Below, piece by piece: positions 17,903 through 26,925 of a DNA stretch of 64,000 nt. The stretch is from Tenacibaculum holothuriorum. Lineage in GTDB: Bacteria; Bacteroidota; Bacteroidia; Flavobacteriales; Flavobacteriaceae. Positions within the stretch are counted from its first letter, which is position 1. Each line of letters begins with the position of its first letter. The notes under the pieces are model-generated. The model worked only from the letters and a program-made list of their open reading frames with translations. It had not been told where the DNA came from and ran no database searches. The position numbers and the translations under genes are program-made. The stretch spans positions 62,001-126,000 of the forward strand of contig NZ_LAPZ01000003.1 of the NCBI RefSeq assembly GCF_002120225.1. Direction: 5' to 3'.

Positions 17903-18367
17903 TTATCTTTCAACAAAGATAATCTCTTTGTTTGTTTTTTTAATTTTTACAATACTTATAGGTTGTGTTATAGCCATAGTGACCATATCAGTTGGTTTTG
18001 GTCCTGTATGCTGTACAACTACACTTAATTTCTCCTTTTCATCTTTTAATTCAGTAATTTTAATTCCAAAACCTCCAGAATTTCTTACTTTATCTACTGC
18101 TACTAAAACAATCGTATTATTGAAATCTATTACTGATTCGAACCTTGAAGAAACTTTATTTGTTCCATCTAATTTATTTAAAAAGTCTTTCCATTCTTTT
18201 TCTGAAGAAATAATAAAATTCTCTTTTTGAAAACCCTCTTCTCCAGCCCCAAATAGACTTCCTTCAAATAATGAAACTATTTTATTAGGTTCTTGACCGT
18301 TATTCATGTTTTTATTTGGACATGAAGTTAATAAAATACTAAACAGAAGAGTTATAATAATTTTCAT
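17903..18367 (-). CDS. PrcB-like lipoprotein
   Basis: A 154-aa predicted lipoprotein with a short signal and lipobox LLTSC (Cys16). The C-terminal part (about 85-150) resembles the PrcB C-terminal domain: [19 protein letters not shown], then [19 protein letters not shown] and PISIVKIKK. In Treponema the PrcB subunit stabilises a periplasmic protease complex. Homologs in Bacteroidetes are uncharacterised. It sits between hemL (18-base gap) and hemE (2-base gap), an unexpected place for an envelope protein. Confidence 0.72.
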   Translation of the reverse strand: MKIIITLLFSILLTSCPNKNMNNGQEPNKIVSLFEGSLFGAGEEGFQKENFIISSEKEWKDFLNKLDGTNKVSSRFESVIDFNNTIVLVAVDKVRNSGGFGIKITELKDEKEKLSVVVQHTGPKPTDMVTMAITQPISIVKIKKTNKEIIFVER

Positions 18368-18385
18368 AATGATTTTTTTTTATTA

Positions 18386-19675
18386 TTACATTTTTGAAAC
18401 AGCCTCCATCGACTTATCAATTGCTTTAGCTATCTTTTGAATATCTTTCTCAGATAAGGCTGATGATAAGAACCAAGCTTCAAATTGACTTGGCGGTAAA
18501 AACACACCATTATGCATCATTGCCCAAAAGAAGGTTGCAAACTTTTTAGTATCTGATGTTTGAGCGTCTTCAAAGTTGGTTACTGTCTTATTAGTAAAAA
18601 AAGGATTAATCATAGAACCAAATCTATTTACCGTAATCTCAACATCATATTTCTTAGCAGATTCTAATAAGAACACTTCTATAATCTGAGCAATCTCATT
18701 AAACTTCTCGTATGGATTTTGCTTCTTTAATTCCGTTAGCGTAGCAATACCTCCCGCCATTGCAATTGGGTTACCAGACAAAGTTCCTGCTTGGTACATT
18801 CCTCCTAACGGAGCGACCATTTCCATAATTTCGTTACGAGCTCCATAAGCTCCTACAGGAAAACCTCCTCCAATTACTTTTCCTAAACAAGTAATATCCG
18901 CTTCTACATCAAATAACTCTTGAGCTCCTCCAAATTTAGAACGGAAACCAGTCATTACTTCATCAACAATTAACAAAGCTCCTTTAGATTCTAAATATTT
19001 TTTTAATTCTTTTAAGAAATCATTTTGCGGAGTAACTACTCCCATATTACCAGCTACTGGCTCTAAAATAACTCCTGCAATATCATCATGTGCTTCGAAA
19101 TGTGCCTTTACACTTTCTAAATCATTATAGTTTGCAATCAACGTATTTTTTACAGCTCCTTCAGGTACTCCTTTAGATCCAGGTAAACTTAAGGTTGCTA
19201 AGCCTGAACCAGCTGCTACCAATAATGCATCTTGATGTCCGTGGTAACAACCAGAGAATTTTATAATTTTATCTTTTCCAGTAAATGCACGCGCTAAACG
19301 AATTCCGCTTAATACAGCTTCGGTACCAGAATTTACAAAACGAACTTTATCCATTCCTGGAAAAGCATCACAAACAATCTTTGCTAATTTGATTTCATTT
19401 TTGGTAGAAGCTCCAAAAGAATATCCATTCTTTAAAGCTTTGGTAATTGCCTTTTGCACTTTTTTATGACGGTGTCCTAAAATCATTGGTCCGTATGACA
19501 GTACTAAGTCTACATAAGAATTACCATCAACATCGGTAATTTTACTTCCTTTAGCTTTTTTTATAAATAAAGGATTTCCTCCTACAGAAGCAAATGCACG
19601 TACTGGTGAATTTACTCCTCCTACTAAGTTTACCAATCCTTTGTTATATAATTCTTGTGATTTTTTAAATTCCAT
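18386..19675 (-). CDS. hemL: Glutamate-1-semialdehyde 2,1-aminomutase
   Basis: A 429-aa PLP enzyme that converts glutamate-1-semialdehyde to 5-aminolevulinate, the second step of the C5 pathway. It shows the class III aminotransferase layout with VNSPVRAF at 22-29, NSGTEAV, and DEVMTGFRSKFGG. Lys266 in LGKVIGGGFPVGAYG is the PLP lysine. It starts 2 bases after hemB ends. Confidence 0.97.
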   Translation of the reverse strand: MEFKKSQELYNKGLVNLVGGVNSPVRAFASVGGNPLFIKKAKGSKITDVDGNSYVDLVLSYGPMILGHRHKKVQKAITKALKNGYSFGASTKNEIKLAKIVCDAFPGMDKVRFVNSGTEAVLSGIRLARAFTGKDKIIKFSGCYHGHQDALLVAAGSGLATLSLPGSKGVPEGAVKNTLIANYNDLESVKAHFEAHDDIAGVILEPVAGNMGVVTPQNDFLKELKKYLESKGALLIVDEVMTGFRSKFGGAQELFDVEADITCLGKVIGGGFPVGAYGARNEIMEMVAPLGGMYQAGTLSGNPIAMAGGIATLTELKKQNPYEKFNEIAQIIEVFLLESAKKYDVEITVNRFGSMINPFFTNKTVTNFEDAQTSDTKKFATFFWAMMHNGVFLPPSQFEAWFLSSALSEKDIQKIAKAIDKSMEAVSKM

Positions 19676-19677
19676 TC

Positions 19678-20643
19678 TTAGTTGTTTTGTAAAATTTTAG
19701 CTGCTTCTTTAGCAAAATAGGTAATAATGATATCTGCTCCTGCCCTTTTCATAGACAGTAAACTTTCCAGCATTACACGCTCTCCATCAATCCAACCTTT
19801 TTCTGCTGCTGCTTTTACCATCGCATATTCACCACTTACATTATAACATGCAATTGGTCTATCAAAGTTTTCTTTTAAATCTCTAATAATATCTAAATAT
19901 GATAAGGCTGGCTTTACCATTAAAATATCTGCTCCTTCTTCATCATCAAAAGTAGCTTCACGCAAACCTTCATCTCTATTTGCTGGATCCATTTGATAGG
20001 TTCTTCTATCTCCAAAACTTGGTGTAGAATCTGCCGCATCTCTAAACGGACCATAAAATGCAGAAGCATATTTTACAGAGTATCCCATAATTGGTAAATT
20101 TGGATAGCCTGCTTGATCTAAGCTTTCACGAATCATGGCAATTGTTCCATCCATCATTCCTGAAGGAGCTACCATATCTACTCCTGCTTTTGCATGAGAA
20201 ATTACTTGTTTTGCTAAGTTTACTAACGTAGCATCATTATCAACATCATTATCACACAACACTCCACAATGCCCATGAGAGGTATATTCACAAAAACATA
20301 CATCTGTTATTACATACAAACTCGGATAGTTCTTTTTAATATAACGAACCGCTTGTTGCATAATTCCGTTATCATTCCATGTCTCCGTTCCTACTTCATC
20401 TTTTTCTGTTGGAATACCGAATAAAATAACTGCGGGTATGTTTAAAGCAACTACTTCATCTAATTCTTTAGAAATGGTGTCTAAAGACCAACGTTTGATT
20501 CCTGGCATAGAAACGATTTCTTTTTCTATACCTTCTCCTTCTTCAATAAATAACGGATATATAAAGTCGTTCACCGATAATTGGTTTTCTCTTACCAATC
20601 TTCGGATTCCTTCTGTTTTTCTAAGTCTACGTGTTCTGAACAT
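19678..20643 (-). CDS. hemB: Porphobilinogen synthase (delta-aminolevulinic acid dehydratase)
   Basis: A 321-aa enzyme that condenses two 5-aminolevulinate molecules to porphobilinogen. The active-site zinc ligands are visible as Cys116, Cys118 and Cys126 in [14 protein letters not shown], which marks the Zn-dependent subclass. Schiff-base lysines lie in [18 protein letters not shown] and [12 protein letters not shown]. There is an 84-base gap to the upstream hemCD gene, filled by low-complexity AAAGTTGAAAGTCAAAAGT-type sequence. Confidence 0.97.
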   Translation of the reverse strand: MFRTRRLRKTEGIRRLVRENQLSVNDFIYPLFIEEGEGIEKEIVSMPGIKRWSLDTISKELDEVVALNIPAVILFGIPTEKDEVGTETWNDNGIMQQAVRYIKKNYPSLYVITDVCFCEYTSHGHCGVLCDNDVDNDATLVNLAKQVISHAKAGVDMVAPSGMMDGTIAMIRESLDQAGYPNLPIMGYSVKYASAFYGPFRDAADSTPSFGDRRTYQMDPANRDEGLREATFDDEEGADILMVKPALSYLDIIRDLKENFDRPIACYNVSGEYAMVKAAAEKGWIDGERVMLESLLSMKRAGADIIITYFAKEAAKILQNN

Positions 20644-20727
20644 ATTCTTGAGTCGAAAGTTTTAAAGTTGAAAGTCAAAAGTTAGTACAAAAACTTTAGA
20701 TTTTTCTCTTTGGGCTTTCTTTCTATA

Positions 20728-22314
20728 TTATTTTTTTACGAAGTGTAAATTTACCATTTCTATCACACTTTCTACAGTAGGTACATTTGCTACCTGTACA
20801 TTTTCAAAATGTTTACGCGCTTCTTTTGCTGTACTCTCTCCTATACAAAAAGCAACTTTATCTGCTGAGTTTTGCTGCATGTAACTTTCTACTGTTGAAG
20901 GACTGTAAAATAACACTCCATTTACTTTTGCATCAACATCAGCAGGACTGTACATCGTTTTATATGCTTCTACTTCATTGACAGTAATTCCATTTTCTGA
21001 TAATACTTTTGGTAAAGTATCTAAACGTAAATCACTACAGAAATAAGTTACTTCTTGTCCTTTAATTTCTTTTGAGAGGTATTCTGCCAATTTCTGAGCG
21101 TTTCTCTCTGACTTTACTACCTTTCCTATCTTTTGTTCAATTAATTTCTTGGTTCTTCTTCCAACGCAATAAATATTCTTGAACTGTAATTCTTCCGCAG
21201 GATAATTATGTAATACTGCTTCTACTCCATTTTTACTGGTAATGATTACGTTTTCTATTTCTTCTTTTACCACTTTTGGTGCTATTCTATTAAATCGAAT
21301 CTTAATAAAATCGCTATCCTCTACTTTCATAGACGTTGGTAATAGCTTTTTTTGAGCTTCTGATAATTTCTTTGTTGAATAAATAGAAAATTCTTTTTCA
21401 ATTCCTTCATCTTCCATCATAATTAACTTTCCACCTCTTTCAATTACGAAATTAGCGGCATCTTTTGCGATATATTTATGTGGACCGATTTTAGATGTTT
21501 TTTGAACTTCTATTTTCTTACTTCCATCTCTGCTTAATAAAATCCCTTTAAAGTGGACTTTTTTCTCTACTTCATCAATTCTTGCAAACGCTCCGATTGG
21601 TGCTGTACACCCTCCTTCTAAACGGTTTAAAAATTCACGTTCTATATCTGTACAAAGTGCAGTATCTCTATCATTAATTTGCTCACACGCATCTATAGAA
21701 TAAGAGTCTTCTTCTAAAGCCGTAATCATAATTGCTCCTTGGGCTGGAGCTGGAATCATCCAAGAAAGGTTAATAGCTCCTTTTGGTCTTTTACCAATAC
21801 GCTCCAATCCAGCTGCAGCAAAAACAGCACCATTCCAATCGTTATTATCTAACTTCTCTAAACGCGTGTTTACATTTCCTCTTAAATCAACAACATTATG
21901 AGATGGATAACGGTTTAACCATTGTGCTTTTCTACGTAAACTACCAGTAGCAATTACTCCGTTAGGCTGCGCCATAAACTCTTCGTTATCCTTTAATACT
22001 AAGATATCATTATGGTTTGCTCGCTTTAAAACTGCAACTTGTACAATTCCTTTTGGTAATACAGTAGGAACATCTTTCATAGAATGTACTGCAATATCAA
22101 TATCACCATTTAGCATAGCGATGTCTAAATTCTTCGTGAAAATCCCAGTAATTCCTAATTCGTATAATGGCTTGTCTAAAACAATATCTCCAGTAGATTT
22201 AATAGGCACTATTTGAGTTTCGTAACCTAATTCTTCTAATTGTTTTTTTACTTTATTGGCTTGCCATAAAGCTAACTCGCTGTCACGAGTTCCTATTCTA
22301 ATAATCTTCTGCAT
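20728..22314 (-). CDS. hemC-hemD: Fused porphobilinogen deaminase and uroporphyrinogen-III synthase
   Basis: This 528-aa protein carries two consecutive heme enzymes. Residues 1-300 are porphobilinogen deaminase, with Asp81 in VHSMKDVPT, substrate-binding arginines in GSLRRKAQW and DLRGNVNTRLEKL, and dipyrromethane Cys236 in LEGGCTAPIGA. Residues 335-528 match uroporphyrinogen-III synthase (ENVIITSKNGVEAV, IYCVGRRTKKLI, VEAYKTMYSP, VLFYSPSTVESY). The fusion would pass the unstable hydroxymethylbilane straight to ring closure. Its start overlaps hemA by 17 bases. Confidence 0.95.
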   Translation of the reverse strand: MQKIIRIGTRDSELALWQANKVKKQLEELGYETQIVPIKSTGDIVLDKPLYELGITGIFTKNLDIAMLNGDIDIAVHSMKDVPTVLPKGIVQVAVLKRANHNDILVLKDNEEFMAQPNGVIATGSLRRKAQWLNRYPSHNVVDLRGNVNTRLEKLDNNDWNGAVFAAAGLERIGKRPKGAINLSWMIPAPAQGAIMITALEEDSYSIDACEQINDRDTALCTDIEREFLNRLEGGCTAPIGAFARIDEVEKKVHFKGILLSRDGSKKIEVQKTSKIGPHKYIAKDAANFVIERGGKLIMMEDEGIEKEFSIYSTKKLSEAQKKLLPTSMKVEDSDFIKIRFNRIAPKVVKEEIENVIITSKNGVEAVLHNYPAEELQFKNIYCVGRRTKKLIEQKIGKVVKSERNAQKLAEYLSKEIKGQEVTYFCSDLRLDTLPKVLSENGITVNEVEAYKTMYSPADVDAKVNGVLFYSPSTVESYMQQNSADKVAFCIGESTAKEARKHFENVQVANVPTVESVIEMVNLHFVKK

Positions 22315-23566
22315 TGATGGATTCTAATGTAGTTCCGAACACTTTAGACATTACTTCGATACTTTGATTTACTGAAGTTTTTTCGTCTTTTAAATGTTTT
22401 ACAAACTGTGTAGTTATTTTTTGAATAATTCTTGATGTAATTGCTTCTGCTTGTGCTTCATCAAAATTATTTATTTTCTTCTTTTGAAAGTTAATTTCGT
22501 CTTGTTGAATGGTTTGTAACGATTGTTTTAATGCATTAATTGCTGGTACAAATCGTCTATGGTTTAACCATTCATTAAACTCTGCTTTATGTTCTTCAAT
22601 AATTGCTTCTGCCACAGGAATTTCTTGTTCACGAACAGCTAAAGTTTCATCAGTTATTTTTGAAAGTTCATCAACATTTACCAACTGTACATTTTCTAAT
22701 TCTTCTACTTCAGAAGAAACATTTGCTGGCATAGACAAATCTAAAATCAGTAATTTCTTACTAGTAAGTATATGCTCTTTTCTAATAGTAGGTAAACTAG
22801 CTCCAGTAGAAACTATTAAAACATCTGTATTTGCAATTTCTTTATTTAAGTTTTCGTACTTAGCTTTTCTTATAATTGGATTCTCATCAACAAATTCATT
22901 GACTTTATCTTCGGTTCTATTAATTAAAGAAACCGTTTTGTTTTGAGTGTATTCTGCTAAGTTTAAACAGGTATGTTTACCCATTTTACCTAAACCGAAT
23001 ACTAAAATATTCTTAGAATTGTATTCTGGTAAATTATCTATTAAATATTGAACTGCTGCATAAGACACCGAAGTTGTACCAGAACTTAGCTTAGTTTCGT
23101 TTTTAACTCGTTTACTTGCTTTCATTACACTATTAAGTAAACGTTCTAAATACCCGTTTGTAGTGCCTACTTCTTTTGCTAGTTTAAAAGCTTGCCTTAA
23201 TTGCCCAACAATTTCATAGTCTCCTAAAATTTGGCTATCTAAACCAGTTCCCATTCTAAAAAGATGTTGAATGGCATCTTGGGTTTTATTTACGTAAGAT
23301 ACTTTTGCAAATTCTTCAACTGTTCCGTTAGAATGTTTACACAACAAACCTATTAACTGAAATGGATGTTCTGCAAAACCAGTAATTTCTGTTCTGTTAC
23401 AAGTAGATAAAACAAATAACTCTCCTAAACCAATAGATTTGGCTTCTTCTAATAATGCTATTTGATTCTCTTTAGACAGTGAAAACTTACCTCTTGTTTG
23501 GGCATCGGCTTTCACGTAACTTACGCCTATGTTATAAAATTTTGTAGGTCTATTTTCTGTATACAT
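22298..23566 (-). CDS. hemA: Glutamyl-tRNA reductase
   Basis: A 422-aa NADPH enzyme that reduces glutamyl-tRNA to glutamate-1-semialdehyde and commits carbon to tetrapyrroles. The nucleophilic Cys56 lies in STCNRTEI. The Rossmann segment NILVFGLGKMGKHTC and the C-terminal dimerisation helices are present. It is the first gene of the minus-strand heme operon (hemA, hemCD, hemB, hemL, prcB-like, hemE, thioredoxin-like). A -7 box lies 25 bases upstream of the start. Confidence 0.97.
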   Translation of the reverse strand: MYTENRPTKFYNIGVSYVKADAQTRGKFSLSKENQIALLEEAKSIGLGELFVLSTCNRTEITGFAEHPFQLIGLLCKHSNGTVEEFAKVSYVNKTQDAIQHLFRMGTGLDSQILGDYEIVGQLRQAFKLAKEVGTTNGYLERLLNSVMKASKRVKNETKLSSGTTSVSYAAVQYLIDNLPEYNSKNILVFGLGKMGKHTCLNLAEYTQNKTVSLINRTEDKVNEFVDENPIIRKAKYENLNKEIANTDVLIVSTGASLPTIRKEHILTSKKLLILDLSMPANVSSEVEELENVQLVNVDELSKITDETLAVREQEIPVAEAIIEEHKAEFNEWLNHRRFVPAINALKQSLQTIQQDEINFQKKKINNFDEAQAEAITSRIIQKITTQFVKHLKDEKTSVNQSIEVMSKVFGTTLESINAEDY

Positions 23567-23590
23567 TCAATCTTCTTCCTAAAAAACGGT

Positions 23591-23598
23591 CAAAAATA
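23591..23598 (-). promoter_or_regulatory. Flavobacterial -7 box of the hem operon
   Basis: The minus strand reads TATTTTTG (TAnnTTTG), giving a predicted start about 20 bases before the hemA ATG. The -33 TTG is not at the standard spacing. Confidence 0.6.
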
Positions 23599-23622
23599 TA
23601 AAGTTAGTTCCAAAAAAAGTAT

Positions 23623-23639
23623 CGCTAAAAGTACTTTTA
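23623..23639. promoter_or_regulatory. Operator-like palindrome, first copy of a 15-bp direct repeat
   Basis: The intergenic sequence holds CGCTAAAAGTACTTT (23623-23637), which overlaps the perfect 14-bp palindrome TAAAAGTACTTTTA (23626-23639). The same 15-mer recurs at 23792-23806. It lies between the divergent hemA and araC-type genes, which suits a shared regulatory site. Confidence 0.5.
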
Positions 23640-23693
23640 ATATCGAAATATGTTTTTTAGACCTTACTTATATATAAAACTTACAAAAATGTG

Positions 23694-23701
23694 TAGATTT
23701 G
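23694..23701 (+). promoter_or_regulatory. Flavobacterial -7 box of the AraC-type gene
   Basis: TAGATTTG matches TAnnTTTG exactly and would give a leader of about 70 bases before the ATG at 23778. No clear -33 TTG is seen. Confidence 0.5.
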
Positions 23702-23777
23702 CAGTAAAATAGCCTATTTGAAGCTGTTTTATTTAAAACAATTCTAAATAACAAGGATTTAAATACGATTTTGATTT

Positions 23778-24668
23778 ATGTCAAAAAACAACGCTAAAAG
23801 TACTTTCGAAGAAGTTGACCTAGAAAACGGGTTTCAATTACTTCATTTTCAAAACGAAAGCGAAGAAATACAGCGATTTGAACGTGATATTGACAACACT
23901 TTTATTCAACTTCACTTTTGTTTGAAAGGTAAATCAAAGTTTATTTTTAACAATGGTAATTACGCTTTTGATGTATTAGATAAACATTCAATACTATTAT
24001 ATAATCCGCAACAAAAGCTGCCTATTAATTTAGAAATTCAACCTAAAACTACCTTAATATCGTTAGTTGTCTCTATTAAAAAATTTCATTCTTTATTTTC
24101 TAATGAGGCACAATACATTCCTTTTTTAAGCGATGATAATAAAAATAGAAAATATTATGATGATAGCGTTATAAAACCTACAGTACAAATCGTGCTACAT
24201 CAAATTATAAACGCAAACATCAACAGCTCTATTAAGAATCTGTACTTAAAAGGAAAGATTTACGAACTTTTAAGTTTGCACTTTCAAGTAGATGAAGTTT
24301 CTGATGGTGAATACTGCCCATTTTTAGTTGACGATAGAGAAGTTCTAAAAATTAGAAAAGCTAAAGATATAATCATTTCTCGAATGGCAGAACCTCCTTC
24401 GCTAAATGAATTAGCCAATGAAGTTGGTTTAAACTTAAAAAAACTAAAAGAAGGATTTAAACAAATTTATGGAGACACCGTTTATAGCTTTTTATTTGAT
24501 TATAAAATGGAACACGCTCGTAAACTTTTAGAGGGACAACAACTAAATGTAAACGAAGTTGGTATTCAAGTAGGTTATAGTACTGCTAGCCATTTCATTT
24601 CTGCATTTAAAAAGAAATTCGGAACTACTCCAAAACAGTACGTTTTATCTTTAAATGGTAATTCATAA
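23778..24668 (+). CDS. AraC-family transcriptional regulator divergent from hemA
   Basis: A 296-aa soluble regulator. Residues 1-165 or so form a cupin-like ligand domain (FIQLHFCLKGKSKFIFNNGNYAF). Residues 195-292 form the AraC double helix-turn-helix (LNELANEVGLNLKKLKEGFKQ, VNEVGIQVGYSTASHFISAFKKKFGTTPKQY). It is divergent from the hem operon and heads a plus-strand run with trmH, hemH and hemJ. It is therefore the natural candidate regulator of heme synthesis here. The second copy of the 15-bp operator-like repeat lies in its first codons. Confidence 0.92.
   Translation: MSKNNAKSTFEEVDLENGFQLLHFQNESEEIQRFERDIDNTFIQLHFCLKGKSKFIFNNGNYAFDVLDKHSILLYNPQQKLPINLEIQPKTTLISLVVSIKKFHSLFSNEAQYIPFLSDDNKNRKYYDDSVIKPTVQIVLHQIINANINSSIKNLYLKGKIYELLSLHFQVDEVSDGEYCPFLVDDREVLKIRKAKDIIISRMAEPPSLNELANEVGLNLKKLKEGFKQIYGDTVYSFLFDYKMEHARKLLEGQQLNVNEVGIQVGYSTASHFISAFKKKFGTTPKQYVLSLNGNS
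23792..23806 (+). repeat. Second copy of the 15-bp direct repeat, inside the AraC gene start
   Basis: CGCTAAAAGTACTTT is identical to 23623-23637, 169 bases away. It encodes residues 5-10 of the regulator, so the identity may reflect an operator overlapping coding sequence, or chance. Confidence 0.5.
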
Positions 24669-24670
24669 TT

Positions 24671-25201
24671 ATGAAACAACTAACACATTACGAAATAGAT
24701 AATTCGCAAAAAAAATTCCCCATAACTATTGTTTGCGATACTATTCGAACCCCAGAAAATATCGGTATGGCTTTTAGAGTTGCCGAGAGCTTTGGAGTTT
24801 CAAAAATTTACTTACACGAAAGTTCTCCTTCCACAGAAAATAGAACTGTAAAAAGGACAGCTAGAAATACTATTAATCAAATTGAGTTTGAAAATTATTC
24901 TGATTTCAACAGTCTTATTTCTGAATTAAAAAAAGAAGGAAATACAATTATTGGAATTGAAGTTACCGATAAAAGTACCCATATTCAAAACTATGATTTT
25001 TCTAAAAACGAAAAACTAGTTTTATTACTCGGCAGTGAAAGAAACGGAATAGAACATATCAATTTGGTAGACGATACAGTTGAAATTCCAATGTACGGAA
25101 GAAACTCAAGCATGAATGTTATCCACAGCTTGTCTATTACATTGTACGAAGTAACAAATCAATTAAACATTAAAAACACGATTGCAAACGAAGTTAAATA
25201 A
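24671..25201 (+). CDS. TrmH/SpoU family RNA 2'-O-methyltransferase
   Basis: A 176-aa SPOUT-fold enzyme with the three family motifs: PENIGMAFRVAESFGVSKIYL (motif 1), LLLGSERNGI (motif 2), and NSSMNVIHSLSITLYE (motif 3). It would methylate a ribose 2'-OH in tRNA or rRNA, using S-adenosylmethionine. The exact nucleotide is not readable. It starts 2 bases after the AraC gene stop and is 27 bases from hemH. Confidence 0.9.
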   Translation: MKQLTHYEIDNSQKKFPITIVCDTIRTPENIGMAFRVAESFGVSKIYLHESSPSTENRTVKRTARNTINQIEFENYSDFNSLISELKKEGNTIIGIEVTDKSTHIQNYDFSKNEKLVLLLGSERNGIEHINLVDDTVEIPMYGRNSSMNVIHSLSITLYEVTNQLNIKNTIANEVK

Positions 25202-25228
25202 CTTTATTTACAACCACATATATAAAAT

Positions 25229-26257
25229 ATGAAAGGAGTTTTATTAGTAAACTTAGGATCACCAGACAGTACTGACCCAAAAGATGTAAAAAAATATTTA
25301 GATCAGTTTTTAATGGACGAACGTGTCATTGACGTTCCATACTGGTTAAGAGCATTTATTGTACGTGGTATTATTTTAAATACTCGACCTAAAAAATCGG
25401 CAGAGGCTTATCAAAAAATTTGGTGGAAAGAAGGATCTCCACTAATTGTTCTTTCTGAAAGATTACAAGAAAAAGTACAAGCAAAAACTGAATTACCTGT
25501 TGCTTTGGCAATGCGTTATGGAAATCCATCTTTAAAATCTGGCTTACAAGAATTACACGATAAAGGTATTACAGAAGTAATGTTAGTTCCGTTATACCCA
25601 CAGTTTGCAATGGCAACCACAGAAACTATTGTGGTGTTGTCTGAAGAGCTTAGAAAAGAGTTTTTTCCTAACATGAAAATTACCGATGTTCCTGCATTTT
25701 ATAACAAACCAGAATATATTAAAGCCTTATCTAATTCTATTAAAGATTATTTAGCCGATAAAGATTACGATCATATTTTATTTTCTTATCATGGAGTTCC
25801 TGAGCGTCATATAAGAAAATCTGATGTTACAAAATCTCATTGTAATCCTGAAGCAGGAAATTTAGCTTGCTGCAACACACCATCGAAAGCACATGAGTTT
25901 TGTTATCGCCACCAATGTTATCAAACTACCAAAAATGTAATTAAAGAATTAGGTTTAGATGAAAATAAAGTATCAACCTCTTTTCAATCACGTTTAGGTG
26001 TTGATCCTTGGCTACAACCTTACACAGACAGAACTATAGTTAACAAAGCCGAAAAAGATGGAATTAAAAAGCTAGCATTAGTAACTCCAGCTTTTGTTTC
26101 TGACTGTTTAGAAACTTTAGAAGAAATTGCCATGGAAGGAAAGCATGAGTTTTTAGAAGCTGGCGGTAAAGAATTCTACACAGTTCCTTGTATTAATGAC
26201 AATGATGAATGGGTAGATGTTTTAGCAAAATGGATTAATGAATTTAACGCTAATTAA
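25229..26257 (+). CDS. hemH: Ferrochelatase
   Basis: A 342-aa enzyme that inserts Fe(II) into protoporphyrin IX, the last step to protoheme. Landmarks are the N-terminal GVLLVNLGSPD, the metal-binding histidine in LFSYHGVPERHIRKSD, the SFQSRLGVDPWLQPYTD signature, and the C-terminal CLETLEEIAMEG with catalytic Glu. Extra cysteines (CNPEAGNLACC) are notable but conserved in flavobacterial forms. The stop is one base before the hemJ start. Confidence 0.97.
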   Translation: MKGVLLVNLGSPDSTDPKDVKKYLDQFLMDERVIDVPYWLRAFIVRGIILNTRPKKSAEAYQKIWWKEGSPLIVLSERLQEKVQAKTELPVALAMRYGNPSLKSGLQELHDKGITEVMLVPLYPQFAMATTETIVVLSEELRKEFFPNMKITDVPAFYNKPEYIKALSNSIKDYLADKDYDHILFSYHGVPERHIRKSDVTKSHCNPEAGNLACCNTPSKAHEFCYRHQCYQTTKNVIKELGLDENKVSTSFQSRLGVDPWLQPYTDRTIVNKAEKDGIKKLALVTPAFVSDCLETLEEIAMEGKHEFLEAGGKEFYTVPCINDNDEWVDVLAKWINEFNAN

Positions 26258-26258
26258 T

Positions 26259-26849
26259 ATGGATTTTTATTACGTAAAAGCTTTACATATAATCTTTGTT
26301 GTTACTTGGTTTGCAGGTTTATTTTACATTGGCAGATTATTTATTTACCATGTAGAAGCTGAGAAAAAAGAAGAACCTGCGAAAACTATATTACAAACTC
26401 AATACAAACTCATGTCTAAACGTTTGTGGTATATTATCACTTGGCCTTCATTATTTTTAGCAAGTTTTTTTGCTTTTTGGATGCTTTGGAAAAATCCTAT
26501 TTATTTAGAAATGCCTTGGATGCATGTAAAACTAGCTTTTGTTTTAGCTTTATATTTTTATCACGGATTTTGTCATAAAATCTACAAAGAACTACAACGT
26601 GACGTAATAAAATATTCAGCTACTAAACTGAGAATTTTTAACGAAGCACCAACTGTAATTTTATTCGCAGTAGTATTTTTAGTAGTCTTAAAAAACAGTA
26701 TAAATTGGATTTGGGGAGTTGTTGGAATTATCCTTTTTGGAGTTTTATTAATGATTGGAATTCGATTTTACAAAAAGACAAGAGCTAAAAAATCTTGGGA
26801 TAAATATGAAAACGAACTTATAGAAGATGATAAAAAAATGAGAGATTAA
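26259..26849 (+). CDS. hemJ: HemJ-type protoporphyrinogen IX oxidase (CopD-like membrane protein)
   Basis: A 196-aa integral membrane protein with about five transmembrane helices. I chose ATG 26259 because MDFYYVKALHIIFVVTW is the conserved HemJ start, and an upstream in-frame ATG would lie within hemH. Conserved HemJ residues include the early His in KALHIIFVVTWFAGLFYIGR and the later HVKLAFVLALYFYHG. HemJ oxidises protoporphyrinogen IX to protoporphyrin IX in bacteria that lack hemG and hemY. Coupling to hemH (one-base gap) supports that role strongly. Confidence 0.9.
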   Translation: MDFYYVKALHIIFVVTWFAGLFYIGRLFIYHVEAEKKEEPAKTILQTQYKLMSKRLWYIITWPSLFLASFFAFWMLWKNPIYLEMPWMHVKLAFVLALYFYHGFCHKIYKELQRDVIKYSATKLRIFNEAPTVILFAVVFLVVLKNSINWIWGVVGIILFGVLLMIGIRFYKKTRAKKSWDKYENELIEDDKKMRD

Positions 26850-26925
26850 AAAACTGTTCTCTTTTTTTGAAAAAAATTATACTTTCGTCTGCAATTATAA
26901 ACTTATTAAAATATTATTTTTTACT

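Noticed and set aside
20644-20727. Possible tandem repeat (AAAGTTGAAAGTCAAAAGT) between hemCD and hemB
   Set aside because: The units are degenerate and A-rich; similar low-complexity spacers are common in such genomes, so there is no firm signal.
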